Of a stretch of 53,941 nucleotides of DNA, positions 17,757 to 28,090 are shown piece after piece. Numbering within the stretch: the stretch's first letter is position 1; each line of letters begins with the position of its first letter. This DNA is from Coxiellaceae bacterium (GTDB taxonomy: Bacteria; Pseudomonadota; Gammaproteobacteria; Coxiellales; Coxiellaceae). The stretch is from contig WTGG01000022.1 of assembly GCA_011523685.1 (NCBI GenBank), positions 1-53,941 on the forward strand, given 5' to 3'. The translations under genes and the position numbers were made by a program. The notes beneath the pieces were generated by a model that saw only the letters and a list, made by a program, of their open reading frames with translations, did not search any database and had not been told where the DNA came from.

Positions 17757-18467
17757 CTAAAGCGACGATAATGCTTCTAGGTATAGCTCTAAAGAAGCCA
17801 TTGGGTCTACTGATTGAGTAATAGGACGACCAATCACTAAATAATTCGCGCCATCGATAATAGCTTGTTGAGGGGTTTGCACACGCTGCTGATCTTGACA
17901 ATCATCTGATTGCAACCGAATACCGGGTGTCACCAGAGCAAATGATGCTGGCAATAGACCACGCAATCGTTGAGCTTCTCGCGCAGAGCATACAATGCCA
18001 TCTAAGCCAGCATTGTGAGCCATACGCGCATAACGGGTCACTAAACTGTCAACAGACTCATGATACCCTAATGATGCTATATCGTACTCTGAGAGACTGG
18101 TTAGAGCAGTTACACCAGTTAACAGAGGACGGCGCTCTGTCCGTGCACTATCAACACCCTCAACCGCTGCATGGAGCATCGCATTACCTCCTTGACAATG
18201 GACATTTAACATCCACACGCCGAGTTCAGCTGCTGCCTGACAAGCCTGTCTAACAGTATGAGGAATATCGTGGAATTTCAAATCTAAAAAAACATCAAAA
18301 CCCCTATCGATTAACTGCTTAACCAGATCAGGACCATAACGAACAAACAAATATTTCCCGACCTTCAAGCGGCACTGCGCGGGTGATAATGGCTTTACAA
18401 ATGATAATACTTGGGCATCGGTTTCATGATCCAAAGCAAGGATAATGGGTGAATGCATAGCACTCAT
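17757..18467 (-). CDS. pyrF: Orotidine-5'-phosphate decarboxylase
   Basis: Final step of UMP synthesis, a TIM-barrel decarboxylase. The catalytic charged network is seen in FLDLKFHDIPHTV. The phosphate-binding end is VTPGIRL, then GANYLVIGRPITQ. At 236 residues it fits the family. I chose ATG 18467, whose ATGA overlaps the lapB stop (18464-18466), rather than the open extension up to 18584. The lapA-lapB-pyrF order is the standard gammaproteobacterial one. Confidence 0.96.
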   Translation of the reverse strand: MSAMHSPIILALDHETDAQVLSFVKPLSPAQCRLKVGKYLFVRYGPDLVKQLIDRGFDVFLDLKFHDIPHTVRQACQAAAELGVWMLNVHCQGGNAMLHAAVEGVDSARTERRPLLTGVTALTSLSEYDIASLGYHESVDSLVTRYARMAHNAGLDGIVCSAREAQRLRGLLPASFALVTPGIRLQSDDCQDQQRVQTPQQAIIDGANYLVIGRPITQSVDPMASLELYLEALSSL

Positions 18468-19648
18468 AACACAGGCTTCCGGGATAATACATCGGTTGAT
18501 CGGATTGGCTTTGTGCTTGACCACGTCTGACAACTCGGACATAACCAATGCAGCGTAGTACCAGAAAAACCACACTGCAAACACCGGTAAGTGGGGTGAT
18601 CTAACAATAAAGATTCTAAATGACGCTCTAGTTTTAACAACTTCTGGGCGTCGGGTACGGAAGCACTATCCGCATAACACTGAATCAATGGCGCTAAAGC
18701 CCATAATGAACCATGCTTAGCCACATAATTCTCAAGAAAATCAATTGCCGTTTGTAAGCCATGCTGCTTATAAAGTAATTTTGATAAACAAGCTGCGACA
18801 TCAACAAAGGGAGTCGCTGAATATATACCCTGAAGGTATTGAGTAAATGCTTCCTGATGCCCACAGTGCTCATAACAAACAGCCATATCATCGAGTATCT
18901 CAGTAACATAGTTTGGATCTTCTTCCATCACGCGTTCATAAGCTCGAATACTGACGGTGTAATCCTGGGCATGAAACGCCGACTTCGCTTCTAATAAATA
19001 AGCACGGACACAGTGGCGATCGATACTTTGCGCTTTATGTAAATAATGTTTAGCTTCTTGGAAGTGTTGCTTACGACGCATGTCTTCAGATAACTCACAA
19101 TAATAATGAGCAATATGCAGACGGTAAGAAGTGCCAGAAAACACAGCTAAACGCTGAGCAATTTTAATGGCCTTATTCCACTCTTTCTCTAAATGGTAGA
19201 TTTGTAACAACAGTAATAAGCTTTGGCCATCATGCTTATCATGCTCTGAAAGCTCAAGAAAGATCTTTTCTGCACGGTCTAATACACCAGCGCTTAAATA
19301 GTCTTCACCAAGCGCCAACAACGCTTGATGACGATGATGCTGTTCTAGCTGAGGTCTAGCAATTAGATTTTGATGGATTTTAATCGCCCGGTCTACCTCG
19401 CCTCTTCGACGAAACAACCCTGCTAATGCTAGATGCGTCTCGACAGTATCGCTATCGATCTCCATCAGCTTAATAAAAACATCAACAGCCTTATCTGGCT
19501 GTTCATTAATCAGAAAATTTAATCCACGAAAATAGTCACGCTGAAAACGAACTGGAAAACCCAATCGTTCCGTTAAATTAGAACGACGACCAAAAAGCCA
19601 AGCTCCTAGTGCAACTAAAGGGAAAAAAACATAAGCAAAGACAGTCAT
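18464..19648 (-). CDS. lapB: LapB, LPS assembly regulator (TPR plus rubredoxin-like zinc site)
   Basis: It has an N-terminal membrane anchor (about residues 2-17), then around nine tetratricopeptide units and a C-terminal zinc ribbon with CLQCG and CPSC (about residues 358-375). LapB controls LpxC stability with FtsH and so sets the amount of lipopolysaccharide. The 394-residue length matches E. coli. Its ATG overlaps the lapA stop by 4 bp (19645-19648), and its stop overlaps the pyrF start. Confidence 0.95.
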   Translation of the reverse strand: MTVFAYVFFPLVALGAWLFGRRSNLTERLGFPVRFQRDYFRGLNFLINEQPDKAVDVFIKLMEIDSDTVETHLALAGLFRRRGEVDRAIKIHQNLIARPQLEQHHRHQALLALGEDYLSAGVLDRAEKIFLELSEHDKHDGQSLLLLLQIYHLEKEWNKAIKIAQRLAVFSGTSYRLHIAHYYCELSEDMRRKQHFQEAKHYLHKAQSIDRHCVRAYLLEAKSAFHAQDYTVSIRAYERVMEEDPNYVTEILDDMAVCYEHCGHQEAFTQYLQGIYSATPFVDVAACLSKLLYKQHGLQTAIDFLENYVAKHGSLWALAPLIQCYADSASVPDAQKLLKLERHLESLLLDHPTYRCLQCGFSGTTLHWLCPSCQTWSSTKPIRSTDVLSRKPVL

Positions 19649-19941
19649 ACAGTCGTTGTATCCGATAAAGGCAAGGTTCTAAGGTTGTCTAATTCTTTTT
19701 GGGCACGCTTTAATTCTGCCTTCATACTAGAGCGCTGAACACGCAAACGAAACACCCAAGGAACAACGGCACAGAAACCAAGAAAAGCCCCAACGATCAA
19801 CGTAATAAGTAGTAATAAAGGGAAATAGACTTTCATCGAACCCAATGGCTGATGAAGGTTCACAAAAAAAGAATTCATAGTGGTAAATAAAGCCACCAAA
19901 CAAGCCACTACAAACCAAAACAAGGTCACAATATATTTCAT
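19645..19941 (-). CDS. lapA: LapA-family inner-membrane protein
   Basis: A 98-residue protein with two membrane helices (about residues 4-22 and 40-64) and a short basic coiled C-terminal tail (SMKAELKRAQKELDNLRTL). It partners LapB in LPS assembly. AAGGAAG precedes ATG 19941. A terminator upstream (19984-20021) separates it from rpsA, so it needs its own promoter in the 45 bp between. Confidence 0.92.
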   Translation of the reverse strand: MKYIVTLFWFVVACLVALFTTMNSFFVNLHQPLGSMKVYFPLLLLITLIVGAFLGFCAVVPWVFRLRVQRSSMKAELKRAQKELDNLRTLPLSDTTTV

Positions 19942-19983
19942 CTTTTCTTCCTTACTCTATGAAAAAGTGACTCAACAATGTTG

Positions 19984-20021
19984 AACAAAACCCAGCTAAA
20001 GCAAAAGCTCTAACTGGGTTT
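19984..20021 (-). terminator. Intrinsic terminator after rpsA
   Basis: On the minus strand AACCCAG-TTAGAGC pairs with GCTTTAG-CTGGGTT (two G-T pairs) around TTTT, followed by TTTTGTT. It lies 60 bp after the rpsA stop. Confidence 0.8.
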
Positions 20022-20083
20022 GTCTATACTTATCCCTCTATAACACTAGAAGCATAAGCGGATGTTATACCAATAAAACGCGA

Positions 20084-21757
20084 TTAATCGTCTTTATTGT
20101 TCATTTGTTCTTTCAACAAATCACCCAATGTTGTTTTTGTAGGAACAACCGGTTTTTGTTGAGAACTAGTGCCCCCAGACGTGCTATCTTCCAATAACGC
20201 TTTACGTGACACAACCAGTTGATGAGCTTTCTTGTCGATGTACATCAGTTTCACATCAACTTCTTCTCCAACGGTCAACACATCAGATAAGCTGTCTGTA
20301 TGCTCAATACTGTAATCAGCAATTCGCATAATGGCATCTATCTCATCAGTTACTTGGAAAACCGCATGTTTTTCAAGGATTTCTTTTACTTTAGCAGTCA
20401 CAACAGCACCATCACCTTGAGCCGTCAAGTACTCAGCTAATGGATCTGTTTCTAATTGCTTAACACCCAACGAAATACGCTCACGCTCAGCATCAATAGA
20501 CAGAATCACTGCTTCAATTTCTTGACCTTTATTAAGCGTACGGGCAATTTCTTCTCCAGACTCACCCCAAGATAAATCAGACAAGTGAATTAAGCCATCA
20601 ATCTCTCCGTTCAATCCAATGAAAACACCGAAGTCTGTCATTGAACGAATGTGACCTGTCACTTTATCGCCTTCTTGGAACTTATCAGCAAATTCTTGCC
20701 ATGGATTTTGTTTACATTGCTTAATACCTAAAGAGATACGACGGCGGTCAGCATCCACTTCTAGAACCATGACCTCAACCTCATCACCGGGTTGAACCAC
20801 TTTGCTAGGGTGAATGTTTTTGTTGGTCCAATCTAACTCAGACATATGAACCAGACCTTCTACACCTTCTTCTAGCTCAACAAAGCAACCATAATCGGCA
20901 ATGTTAGTCACTTTACCAAATACACGGCCGTGGACTTGATAACGACGTGCAATATTCAACCAAGGATCATCACCTAATTGCTTGAGACCCAGTGAAACAC
21001 GGTTCTTTTCACGGTCAAATTTTAATATTTTAACTTTGAGCTCTTGGCCAACAGCAATCATCTCACTAGGATGCTTAACACGTTTCCAAGCGATATCTGT
21101 GATGTGAAGAAGACCATCAACACCACCCAAATCAACGAATGCACCGTAATCTGTGATGTTTTTAACAATACCCATCACCTCTTGACCTTCTTGTAGTTGC
21201 TCTAAACGGGCACTACGCTCAGCACTAGTTTCAGCTTCCATAACGGCACGACGAGAAACGACGATATTGTTACGCTTCTGATCCATTTTGATGACTTTAA
21301 ATTCAAGCTCTTTACCTTCTAGGTAACCTAAATCCCTGACAGGCTTAACATCGACTAATGAGCCTGGTAAGAAAGCTTTGATCGTTTTCACGTCAACTGT
21401 GAAACCACCTTTAACGCGCTCGATAATGGTACCCATGACGATGTCGCCATCTTCGTGAGTTTTTTCTAGCTCAGCCCATACTCTTGCACGAACAGCTTTT
21501 TCATAAGAAAGACGAGTATCACCGAAACCATTTTCGACATTGACGATAACGACTTCAATGTCATCACCCACTTGAGGTAATTCACGGCCACGAAACTCAT
21601 CAGAAGAAATAACAGCGTCTGATTTTAAACCTGCGTTCACTGTAATACGGTCAGGTCGAACATCGACAATAGTCGCTTTAACCAGAGTGCCTGGTCTCAT
21701 ATCTAAAGAAGAGATACTTTGTTCAAATAAATCAGCAAAATTTTCAGTTGTTGTCAT
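20084..21757 (-). CDS. rpsA: 30S ribosomal protein S1
   Basis: A 557-residue protein with six S1 domains at about residues 20-88, 105-170, 190-258, 275-345, 362-432 and 449-518. It binds mRNA on the small subunit and promotes initiation on structured or weak-ribosome-site messages. Domains 3-6 carry the conserved G-x-V-x-x-I-x-D-Y/F-G-x-F-V pattern. The C-terminal tail is Ser/Thr/Gln-rich. It lies downstream of cmk as in other gammaproteobacteria, with an imperfect hairpin between them that could matter for its regulation. Confidence 0.98.
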   Translation of the reverse strand: MTTTENFADLFEQSISSLDMRPGTLVKATIVDVRPDRITVNAGLKSDAVISSDEFRGRELPQVGDDIEVVIVNVENGFGDTRLSYEKAVRARVWAELEKTHEDGDIVMGTIIERVKGGFTVDVKTIKAFLPGSLVDVKPVRDLGYLEGKELEFKVIKMDQKRNNIVVSRRAVMEAETSAERSARLEQLQEGQEVMGIVKNITDYGAFVDLGGVDGLLHITDIAWKRVKHPSEMIAVGQELKVKILKFDREKNRVSLGLKQLGDDPWLNIARRYQVHGRVFGKVTNIADYGCFVELEEGVEGLVHMSELDWTNKNIHPSKVVQPGDEVEVMVLEVDADRRRISLGIKQCKQNPWQEFADKFQEGDKVTGHIRSMTDFGVFIGLNGEIDGLIHLSDLSWGESGEEIARTLNKGQEIEAVILSIDAERERISLGVKQLETDPLAEYLTAQGDGAVVTAKVKEILEKHAVFQVTDEIDAIMRIADYSIEHTDSLSDVLTVGEEVDVKLMYIDKKAHQLVVSRKALLEDSTSGGTSSQQKPVVPTKTTLGDLLKEQMNNKDD

Positions 21758-21848
21758 AGTTTATCCATGCCCAACCATGCATGTTTTACATTAACTATGC
21801 AAGGCAAGCGGTTAATCATACTACAAATAGCATGAGTGTTAATTTAAT

Positions 21849-21873
21849 GATCACACCCTTCATGGGTATGATC
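21849..21873 (-). promoter_or_regulatory. Hairpin between cmk and rpsA
   Basis: On the minus strand GATCATACCC and GGGTGTGATC pair around ATGAA (one G-T pair), followed by an AT-rich but not T-only tract. It could be a weak terminator of cmk or part of the rpsA leader. The call is positional. Confidence 0.45.
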
Positions 21874-21885
21874 CCCACGTCAAGA

Positions 21886-22563
21886 TCAGTTCATCTCACA
21901 ATGAACGTGTTGCATCAAGGTCTCAAATACTTGCTCAATGGTTAATTGCGCAGTACTGACACGAATCACATCAGAAGCTGGTACTGCTGGGGCAATCTCT
22001 CGAGACTGATCTCGATGATCTCGCTGTATCAACTCATCTTGAACCTCGCGAAGGCTAACATTAATCCCCTTCGCTTTCAACTGAGCCTGGCGACGACGCG
22101 CTCGCGTCTCAGTATCGGCTTCTAGATAAAACTTAAGCGTTGCGTCTGGAAAAACCACCGTCCCCATATCACGACCATCAGCCACCAAACCTGGGGCTTT
22201 TCTACAAGCTCTATTTAAACCTAAGATAAAGTCTCTAACTAACTGTATTTTTGCGCATTTAGACGCCATAGAACCCACAACTTCAGTGCGAATATCAGCT
22301 GTAATATCACGTCCGTTACACGACACATTGAAATGACCCGTCTTAGGTGTTGCTGCCATATCAATGGTTAATGACTCAAGCAAAGCGCGCAACTGAACCT
22401 CTGATTCATAGACGGTTTCATGATGCAAAATGGCCCAAGCAACCGCTCTAAATAAAGCACCACTGTCTAAATAATGCCAACCCAATGCTTTGGCCATCAT
22501 TTGGGAATAAGTACCCTTTCCGCTACCACTCAACCCATCTAAAGTAATCACCGGGACTGTCAC
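21886..22563 (-). CDS. cmk: Cytidylate kinase
   Basis: Phosphorylates CMP and dCMP. The P-loop is GLSGSGKGTYSQ near the N-terminus, YLDSGALFRAVA forms the nucleotide pocket, and VADGRDMGTVVFPDA and the LID arginines (TRARRRQAQL) follow. The 225-residue length is normal. GTG 22563 is the likely start, with AAGGAG close upstream. In many relatives aroA lies between serC and cmk; here only about 100 bp separate them. Confidence 0.96.
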   Translation of the reverse strand: MTVPVITLDGLSGSGKGTYSQMMAKALGWHYLDSGALFRAVAWAILHHETVYESEVQLRALLESLTIDMAATPKTGHFNVSCNGRDITADIRTEVVGSMASKCAKIQLVRDFILGLNRACRKAPGLVADGRDMGTVVFPDATLKFYLEADTETRARRRQAQLKAKGINVSLREVQDELIQRDHRDQSREIAPAVPASDVIRVSTAQLTIEQVFETLMQHVHCEMN

Positions 22564-22664
22564 TTTTCTCTCCTTTTACTCTCTCATGCAATGCCATACA
22601 ACCTAATGTAAATGAAAAAATTTCATTACTATTAGCACCTATCAGCAATAGTTTAATGTAATCT

Positions 22665-23735
22665 CTAGGACTCTTTCTCGAACGTCTTCATGAAGTCTAT
22701 TAATGCTTGGACACCACTCAATGGCATACTGTTATACATACTGGCGCGAAAACCACCGACTGCCTTATGACCTTTCAGATGCGTCAAACCCGCCTGCTCA
22801 GCCTGCTGCAAAAAAGCACTCTCTAATTGGGGCTCTGCTACACCAAAGGTGACGTTCATACGTGATCGCGACTCAGACTCAACAGGCGTCGTAAAAAGAC
22901 TAGATTGATCTATGTAGTCATAGAGCAATTGTGAGCGCGCCACTGCTCGATCATTCATTACTGACAAGCCCCCTTCTTGTTTAATCCATTGCAAGACCAA
23001 ACCCATCACATACCAACTGAAAGTAGCTGGCGTATTAGGGAGAGAATCCTTCGATAAACAATGCGCATAAGTATACAAAGGTGGCGTGATCGACATCGCT
23101 GTTCGACTGAGCAACTCTTCAGATATGATTGCGACCGTCACTCCCGCAATACCTAAATTTTTTTGAGCGCATGCAAATACCATACCGTAATCCGATATCG
23201 CTATTGGGCGTGATAGAAAGTTAGAAGACATATCAGAAATTAATGGAATTTGCCCCACCTTCGGCGGCTTAGAGAACTCCAAACCATCAACCGTTTCATT
23301 ATCCACCGTATAAAGATAGGCAGCTTGACCATCAATACCCCAACCACTTGAAGGCTGACACACCGAGTGAGGCTGCTGAATCACATGAGGTGACACATAT
23401 TGATGAGCTGCTTTAACAGCTAATCGCCCCCAATGCCCTGTCTCGATATAAACAGGCTCTACCTCACCGTTACCAAAATTGAGCGGAATCATGGAAAATT
23501 GAGCCTGACCGCCCCCTTGCATTAATACGATACGATAACCAGATGGTATCGATAAAAGCTCAGCTAAATCTGACTCTATTTGCTCTTGCACAGAAGCAAA
23601 TAGTGGACCGCGATGTGACACCTCCATCACAGACATACCCGACCCTTGAAAATCAAATAACTCAGCTTGAACCTGTTCTAGAACAGGCAATGGTAACATC
23701 GAGGGGCCTGCAGAAAAATTAATCGCACGATTCAC
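22665..23735 (-). CDS. serC: Phosphoserine aminotransferase
   Basis: PLP enzyme of serine synthesis, also able to serve pyridoxine synthesis. The N-terminus is INFSAGPSMLP, VLMQGGGQAQFSMIP contacts substrate, and the PLP lysine lies in FACAQKNLGIAGV. The likely start is GTG 23735, which has AAGGAG six bases upstream and gives the family N-terminus; ATG 23750 is an alternative adding five residues. It follows gyrA by about 20 bp, the usual Legionella-like order. Confidence 0.95.
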   Translation of the reverse strand: MNRAINFSAGPSMLPLPVLEQVQAELFDFQGSGMSVMEVSHRGPLFASVQEQIESDLAELLSIPSGYRIVLMQGGGQAQFSMIPLNFGNGEVEPVYIETGHWGRLAVKAAHQYVSPHVIQQPHSVCQPSSGWGIDGQAAYLYTVDNETVDGLEFSKPPKVGQIPLISDMSSNFLSRPIAISDYGMVFACAQKNLGIAGVTVAIISEELLSRTAMSITPPLYTYAHCLSKDSLPNTPATFSWYVMGLVLQWIKQEGGLSVMNDRAVARSQLLYDYIDQSSLFTTPVESESRSRMNVTFGVAEPQLESAFLQQAEQAGLTHLKGHKAVGGFRASMYNSMPLSGVQALIDFMKTFEKES

Positions 23736-23758
23736 AGTGTACTCCTTCATAGTGGTAC

Positions 23759-26323
23759 TCAGCCCTCTGACGCACCTTCCAACTCATCGGCTGACTCGGG
23801 AATATCACATGCTTCAACACCCACCAACATCTCGTCTTTAGATAAATGAATCAGACGCACACCCTGAGTGTTTCGTCCTAATACAGAGACTTCGGAAACA
23901 CGAGTACGCACCATGGTGCCACCATTACTGATTAACAAGATATCACTCTCTTCTAACACTTGAGTCGCCGCAACCACACGACCATTACGATCACTGACTT
24001 GAATCGCAATCACCCCTTGGCCACCTCGCCCAATGGAACGATAATCCGATAAGGCAGTTCGCTGACCATAACCGTTTTCAGTGGCTGTTAATAAGGTGCG
24101 TGTCTCATCAACAATAATTAACGCAATTACCTGCTGATCAGCTTTGAGCTGTATGCCACGCACACCGCGAGCATTACGCCCCATGACTCGAATATGACTT
24201 TCATTAAAACGAATCGCCTTTCCAGCATCAGAGACCAACATTACTTCTTGTTGACCATCAGTAATGTCGACACCGACTAACCGATCTCCGTCAACAATAT
24301 CCAATGCAATTTTTCCATTAGATCGCGGACGTTCAAACTCAGTTAAAGCAACTTTTTTCACGACACCTTGAGCAGTTGCCATTAAGACAAACTGATCTGG
24401 CTGAAAAGTTTTGACAGGTAAGATGGCAGTGATAGTTTCATCATTAGCCAACGGCAGTAAGTTAACAATAGGACGACCTCGTGACTGACGACCACTCTGA
24501 GGAATCTGATAAGTCTTCAACCAATAGACTTTACCCAATGAAGAAAAACACAATAGCGTATCATGAGAATGTGCAATCATCACATGTCGCACGAAGTCTT
24601 GATCTTTCACCGATGTAGCCGTTTTACCACGTCCACCTCGTCGCTGTGCTTGATAGCTATCCAGTGATTGCGTCTTCACATACCCTTGCTCTGATGAAGT
24701 CACCACCAATAGCTCTTCTGTAATTAAATCTTCTGCCGTTAAATCTTCCTGAGTATCAACGATCTTCGTGCGACGCTCGTCATTAAACTGTAGTTTTGCC
24801 TCTAATAACTCTTCACGAATCACACGATGCAATTCATCTGGCTCTTCAAGAACCTTAATCAAATCATTAATAAGATCGATTAACGCACTGTATTCATTAT
24901 GTATTTTATCTTTCTCAAGACCTGTTAAACGGTGCAGCCTTAAATCTAAAATAGCTTGAGCTTGTTGTGGCGATAAATGATAACCATCCTCTAATAAACC
25001 GAATGTCGCCGCTAAGTCTTGCGGTCGAGTTAGCTCACCACCCGATTTTTGCAGCAACGCAGACACGGAGCCCGCAGGCCATGCCTGAGACAGCAACTGC
25101 TCTTTTGCCACAGCCGGTGAAGGAGCTGCCTTGATCATCGCAATCACATCGTCAATATTAGCCAATGCGATGCCAAGCCCCTCAAGCAAATGAGCACGCT
25201 CACGCGCCTTACGTAAATCAAACAATGTTCTACGAGTAACCACCTCACGTCGATGGTCAATAAAAGCTGCCAAGGCTTCTTTCAAATTCAGTAGTTTCGG
25301 CTGACCATCACACAGCGCAACCATGTTAATACCAAATACTGACTGTAATTGTGTATGTAGGAACAAATTATTTAAGACAACATCTGGCTGATCACCTCGA
25401 CGCACTTCAATCACCATGCGCATACCTTGTTTATCAGACTCATCGCGCAGGCCGCTGATACCTTCAATTTTCTTATCACGAACCAATTCAGCGATTTTCT
25501 CTAAAAGGCGTGCTTTATTCACCTGATAAGGTAACTCAGTCACAATAATGGAAGAACGATGGGTTTTTTCGTTGGTATCGATATGTGTTTTACCACGAAC
25601 ATAAATACGGCCACGGCCAGTTTTATAAGCCGAAAGAATCCCTGCACGACCATTGATAATACCACCCGTTGGAAAATCAGGTCCCGGCATATGTTGCATC
25701 AACCCCATTAAATCTAAATCAGGGTTATCAATTAAAGCTAATGTCGCATCAATAGTCTCACCCAAATGATGAGGAGGAATATTAGTAGCCATTCCCACCG
25801 CAATACCGGACGAACCATTAACCAGCAGATTAGGAATACGTGTTGGCAATGCATTAGGAATCAGTTCAGTGCCATCATAGTTCGGTGAAAAGTCGACCGT
25901 TTCCTTATCTAAGTCTGACAATAGCGCGTGTGCCATTTTTGTCATGCGCACTTCGGTGTATCGCATAGCTGCAGGTGAGTCACCATCAACCGAACCGAAG
26001 TTACCCTGACCATCTACCAAGAGGTAACGTAAACTAAATGGCTGAGCCATTCTAACAATGGTGTCGTACACGGAAGTATCACCATGAGGGTGATATTTAC
26101 CAATAACATCACCAACAATACGCGCAGACTTTTTATAAGGTTTATTCCAGTCATTTTTAAGCTCATTCATGGCATACAATGCACGGCGATGCACAGGCTT
26201 GAGCCCGTCACGAACATCAGGCAACGCACGCCCGACAATCACACTCATTGCATAATCTAAGTATGACTGCTTCAGCTCATCCTCAATGGTGACCTGAGTA
26301 ATTTCTTTGGCCAACTGGTCCAT
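23759..26323 (-). CDS. gyrA: DNA gyrase subunit A
   Basis: An 854-residue type IIA topoisomerase subunit. The active-site tyrosine lies in [10 protein letters not shown], the quinolone-determining region is [19 protein letters not shown], and the GyrA box appears as QRRGGRG at the start of the C-terminal beta-pinwheel. The C-terminal wheel repeats ([20 protein letters not shown]) are complete. ATG 26323 (MDQLAKEI) matches the family start; an open extension to 26359 is not needed. Thr-Ser in the positions of Ser83-Ala84 occurs naturally in other species and does not by itself indicate resistance. Confidence 0.98.
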   Translation of the reverse strand: MDQLAKEITQVTIEDELKQSYLDYAMSVIVGRALPDVRDGLKPVHRRALYAMNELKNDWNKPYKKSARIVGDVIGKYHPHGDTSVYDTIVRMAQPFSLRYLLVDGQGNFGSVDGDSPAAMRYTEVRMTKMAHALLSDLDKETVDFSPNYDGTELIPNALPTRIPNLLVNGSSGIAVGMATNIPPHHLGETIDATLALIDNPDLDLMGLMQHMPGPDFPTGGIINGRAGILSAYKTGRGRIYVRGKTHIDTNEKTHRSSIIVTELPYQVNKARLLEKIAELVRDKKIEGISGLRDESDKQGMRMVIEVRRGDQPDVVLNNLFLHTQLQSVFGINMVALCDGQPKLLNLKEALAAFIDHRREVVTRRTLFDLRKARERAHLLEGLGIALANIDDVIAMIKAAPSPAVAKEQLLSQAWPAGSVSALLQKSGGELTRPQDLAATFGLLEDGYHLSPQQAQAILDLRLHRLTGLEKDKIHNEYSALIDLINDLIKVLEEPDELHRVIREELLEAKLQFNDERRTKIVDTQEDLTAEDLITEELLVVTSSEQGYVKTQSLDSYQAQRRGGRGKTATSVKDQDFVRHVMIAHSHDTLLCFSSLGKVYWLKTYQIPQSGRQSRGRPIVNLLPLANDETITAILPVKTFQPDQFVLMATAQGVVKKVALTEFERPRSNGKIALDIVDGDRLVGVDITDGQQEVMLVSDAGKAIRFNESHIRVMGRNARGVRGIQLKADQQVIALIIVDETRTLLTATENGYGQRTALSDYRSIGRGGQGVIAIQVSDRNGRVVAATQVLEESDILLISNGGTMVRTRVSEVSVLGRNTQGVRLIHLSKDEMLVGVEACDIPESADELEGASEG

Positions 26324-26505
26324 AATGTCACGCCCTATCTTGAACTTTTTAAGGCACACATACTAACATATTCACCACTATTTCAGTAGCAAAAAGTCAT
26401 CGATTTAACGATCAAAACTTAGACTTTGATTGTTTTTTAATCATATCAAGCATAACAATCGCTTTTAGAAAAATAGACAGCTTTCAATGACTCAACCACT
26501 CAAGA

Positions 26506-27204
26506 TCACAATACTCCACGTATCGAAAAACACTCTACTTTGGCCGGCGGAATATTCCTCCAGACCAAGCTACTGGAGCAGCTCTCAAAAGCAGCCGGAT
26601 AAAAAGATCGAGAAGCATTTAGCGCATAGGTATACTGAATAAAAGCTCCTTGCTCAGGCAATAAGCGCTGCAGCTCGGAAAAAATCTTTCCCCGGGCTAT
26701 GCCAGACAAAGAGCGTAGCGGCAAACTCGACACAACTACCTCAATATGACCCAAATAATCTTCAAGGTACTCAGAGAGAGATGTCGCATCACCTTCGATT
26801 ACTGTCAGATTTGGAAACTGAGATCGCAACTGACTCACCATCAAGGGTGAACGCTCAATTACAATTAATCGCTCTTGAGGAATCCCAGACTTCAATAATT
26901 GCGCTGTTACAGCACCTAATCCCGCACCTAACTCAACTATGTAGCCCGAGCAATCCAGCGTACGTACCACCTGCGCAATCTTTCGAGCCAAAAATACCGA
27001 GCTTGGAAAAGCAGCGCCCACTTGAGCAGGCGATCTCAACCATTGAGTAAAGAATACACACGCCTGGCAGCGCATAAACAGCAGTCGCAACCCACGAAAA
27101 AAGATTATCACTGGCAAAAAACACAACAGCAAACACACCACACAACATCGCCACACCAGTCGCAATCCAAAAGAAGACCAGATCCATTGCCCCCATTGCT
27201 TCAC
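26506..27204 (-). CDS. Membrane-anchored SAM methyltransferase, phospholipid N-methyltransferase type
   Basis: The GTG start at 27204 follows GGAGG. After a hydrophobic N-terminal helix (about residues 14-40) comes FTQWLRSPAQVGAAFPSS, a segment seen in PmtA-type phosphatidylethanolamine N-methyltransferases and rRNA-dimethylase-like relatives. It is followed by the SAM motif VELGAGLGAVT and VVSSLPLRSL. The likely substrate is a membrane lipid, giving methylated PE or phosphatidylcholine, but other lipophilic targets are possible. The extra N-terminal membrane helix is a feature I would not expect in classical soluble PmtA. Next to glpG. Confidence 0.7.
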   Translation of the reverse strand: MKQWGQWIWSSFGLRLVWRCCVVCLLLCFLPVIIFFRGLRLLFMRCQACVFFTQWLRSPAQVGAAFPSSVFLARKIAQVVRTLDCSGYIVELGAGLGAVTAQLLKSGIPQERLIVIERSPLMVSQLRSQFPNLTVIEGDATSLSEYLEDYLGHIEVVVSSLPLRSLSGIARGKIFSELQRLLPEQGAFIQYTYALNASRSFYPAAFESCSSSLVWRNIPPAKVECFSIRGVL

Positions 27205-27247
27205 AATATCCTCCTAATCATCCATGAATACCGTATGATAACCCACA

Positions 27248-28069
27248 CTAACTCCGCCCCCGCATTAGGGCTAACATCACACCAGCGATCAAGCCACCAA
27301 GATGAGCCCAATTAGCTACAGGACCCAGCACACCAACGAAACCCAACACCATCCAACCTATAAGCCAGTAAGCAATATCAGAACGCATGTAATAACCTGA
27401 CCAGGGGCGATATCGTGAAAGAAACCACAAATAACCAAACAACCCATACACCACTCCAGACAAGCCACCAAAAGCAGGGCCTACTAAAAATAACTGAGCC
27501 ATGTGCGATATCAAGGCGGTGATTAAAAGCAACAAAACATAAAACCATCGAGACTCTTTCACCTCAATCAAACTACCCATATCGTAAAGCCAATAAAGGT
27601 TAAACAGCAGATGAAGAAGACTCATGTGTAAAAACATTGGCGAGAAGAGTCGCCAGGGATTATACAGCCATGACTGAAGGACTGTCCGCCCTGGCTGAAC
27701 AATCAGCAACTGTTGTGCCAGACCTGGCCACACAGTGCGCTGCACAAGAAAACACAACACCGCTATGACTACAACAAGCATCGTTAAAGTATTGCCGCGC
27801 GGACGTTTAAAATAGCGACGATAATGCGCCTTCAGTTGACGGTCAGATGAAGACTTCTTTTTAATACGGACACGATATTGCTGCGCATCGGGATTGGCAA
27901 TAAACTCACTCCACTCTTGGCGCGCACGCTCAAGGTCTTGATCTTTTATGACCCATAATTCAAATTGACCTTCATGTGGTAAAATTCGAGAATGAATACC
28001 TAGGGATTGCAAATAACCCACAAAATACGATAATGCTTTTTCTGATGGCCAAACACCAATCAATCGCAT
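27248..28069 (-). CDS. glpG: GlpG-family rhomboid intramembrane protease
   Basis: A 273-residue serine protease with a cytosolic N-terminal domain (about residues 1-75) and six membrane helices. The catalytic dyad is S204 in GGLSGVVYG and H256 in NWAHLGG. The L1 loop WRLFSPMFLHMSLLHLLFNL holds conserved Trp-Arg and His residues. It cleaves transmembrane segments of other proteins. AAGGAT precedes ATG 28069. Transcribed with the neighbouring methyltransferase-TPR gene, 20 bp apart. Confidence 0.93.
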   Translation of the reverse strand: MRLIGVWPSEKALSYFVGYLQSLGIHSRILPHEGQFELWVIKDQDLERARQEWSEFIANPDAQQYRVRIKKKSSSDRQLKAHYRRYFKRPRGNTLTMLVVVIAVLCFLVQRTVWPGLAQQLLIVQPGRTVLQSWLYNPWRLFSPMFLHMSLLHLLFNLYWLYDMGSLIEVKESRWFYVLLLLITALISHMAQLFLVGPAFGGLSGVVYGLFGYLWFLSRYRPWSGYYMRSDIAYWLIGWMVLGFVGVLGPVANWAHLGGLIAGVMLALMRGRS

Positions 28070-28090
28070 AACAATCCTTTTTTAGAGTGA

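Noticed and set aside
24000-26323. Thr-Ser at the GyrA quinolone positions as a resistance mutation
   Set aside because: Threonine at position 83 is the natural residue in several genera, so it is not evidence of acquired resistance.
26781-27315. Two overlapping plus-strand frames
   Set aside because: Antisense to the methyltransferase and glpG genes; low-complexity products.
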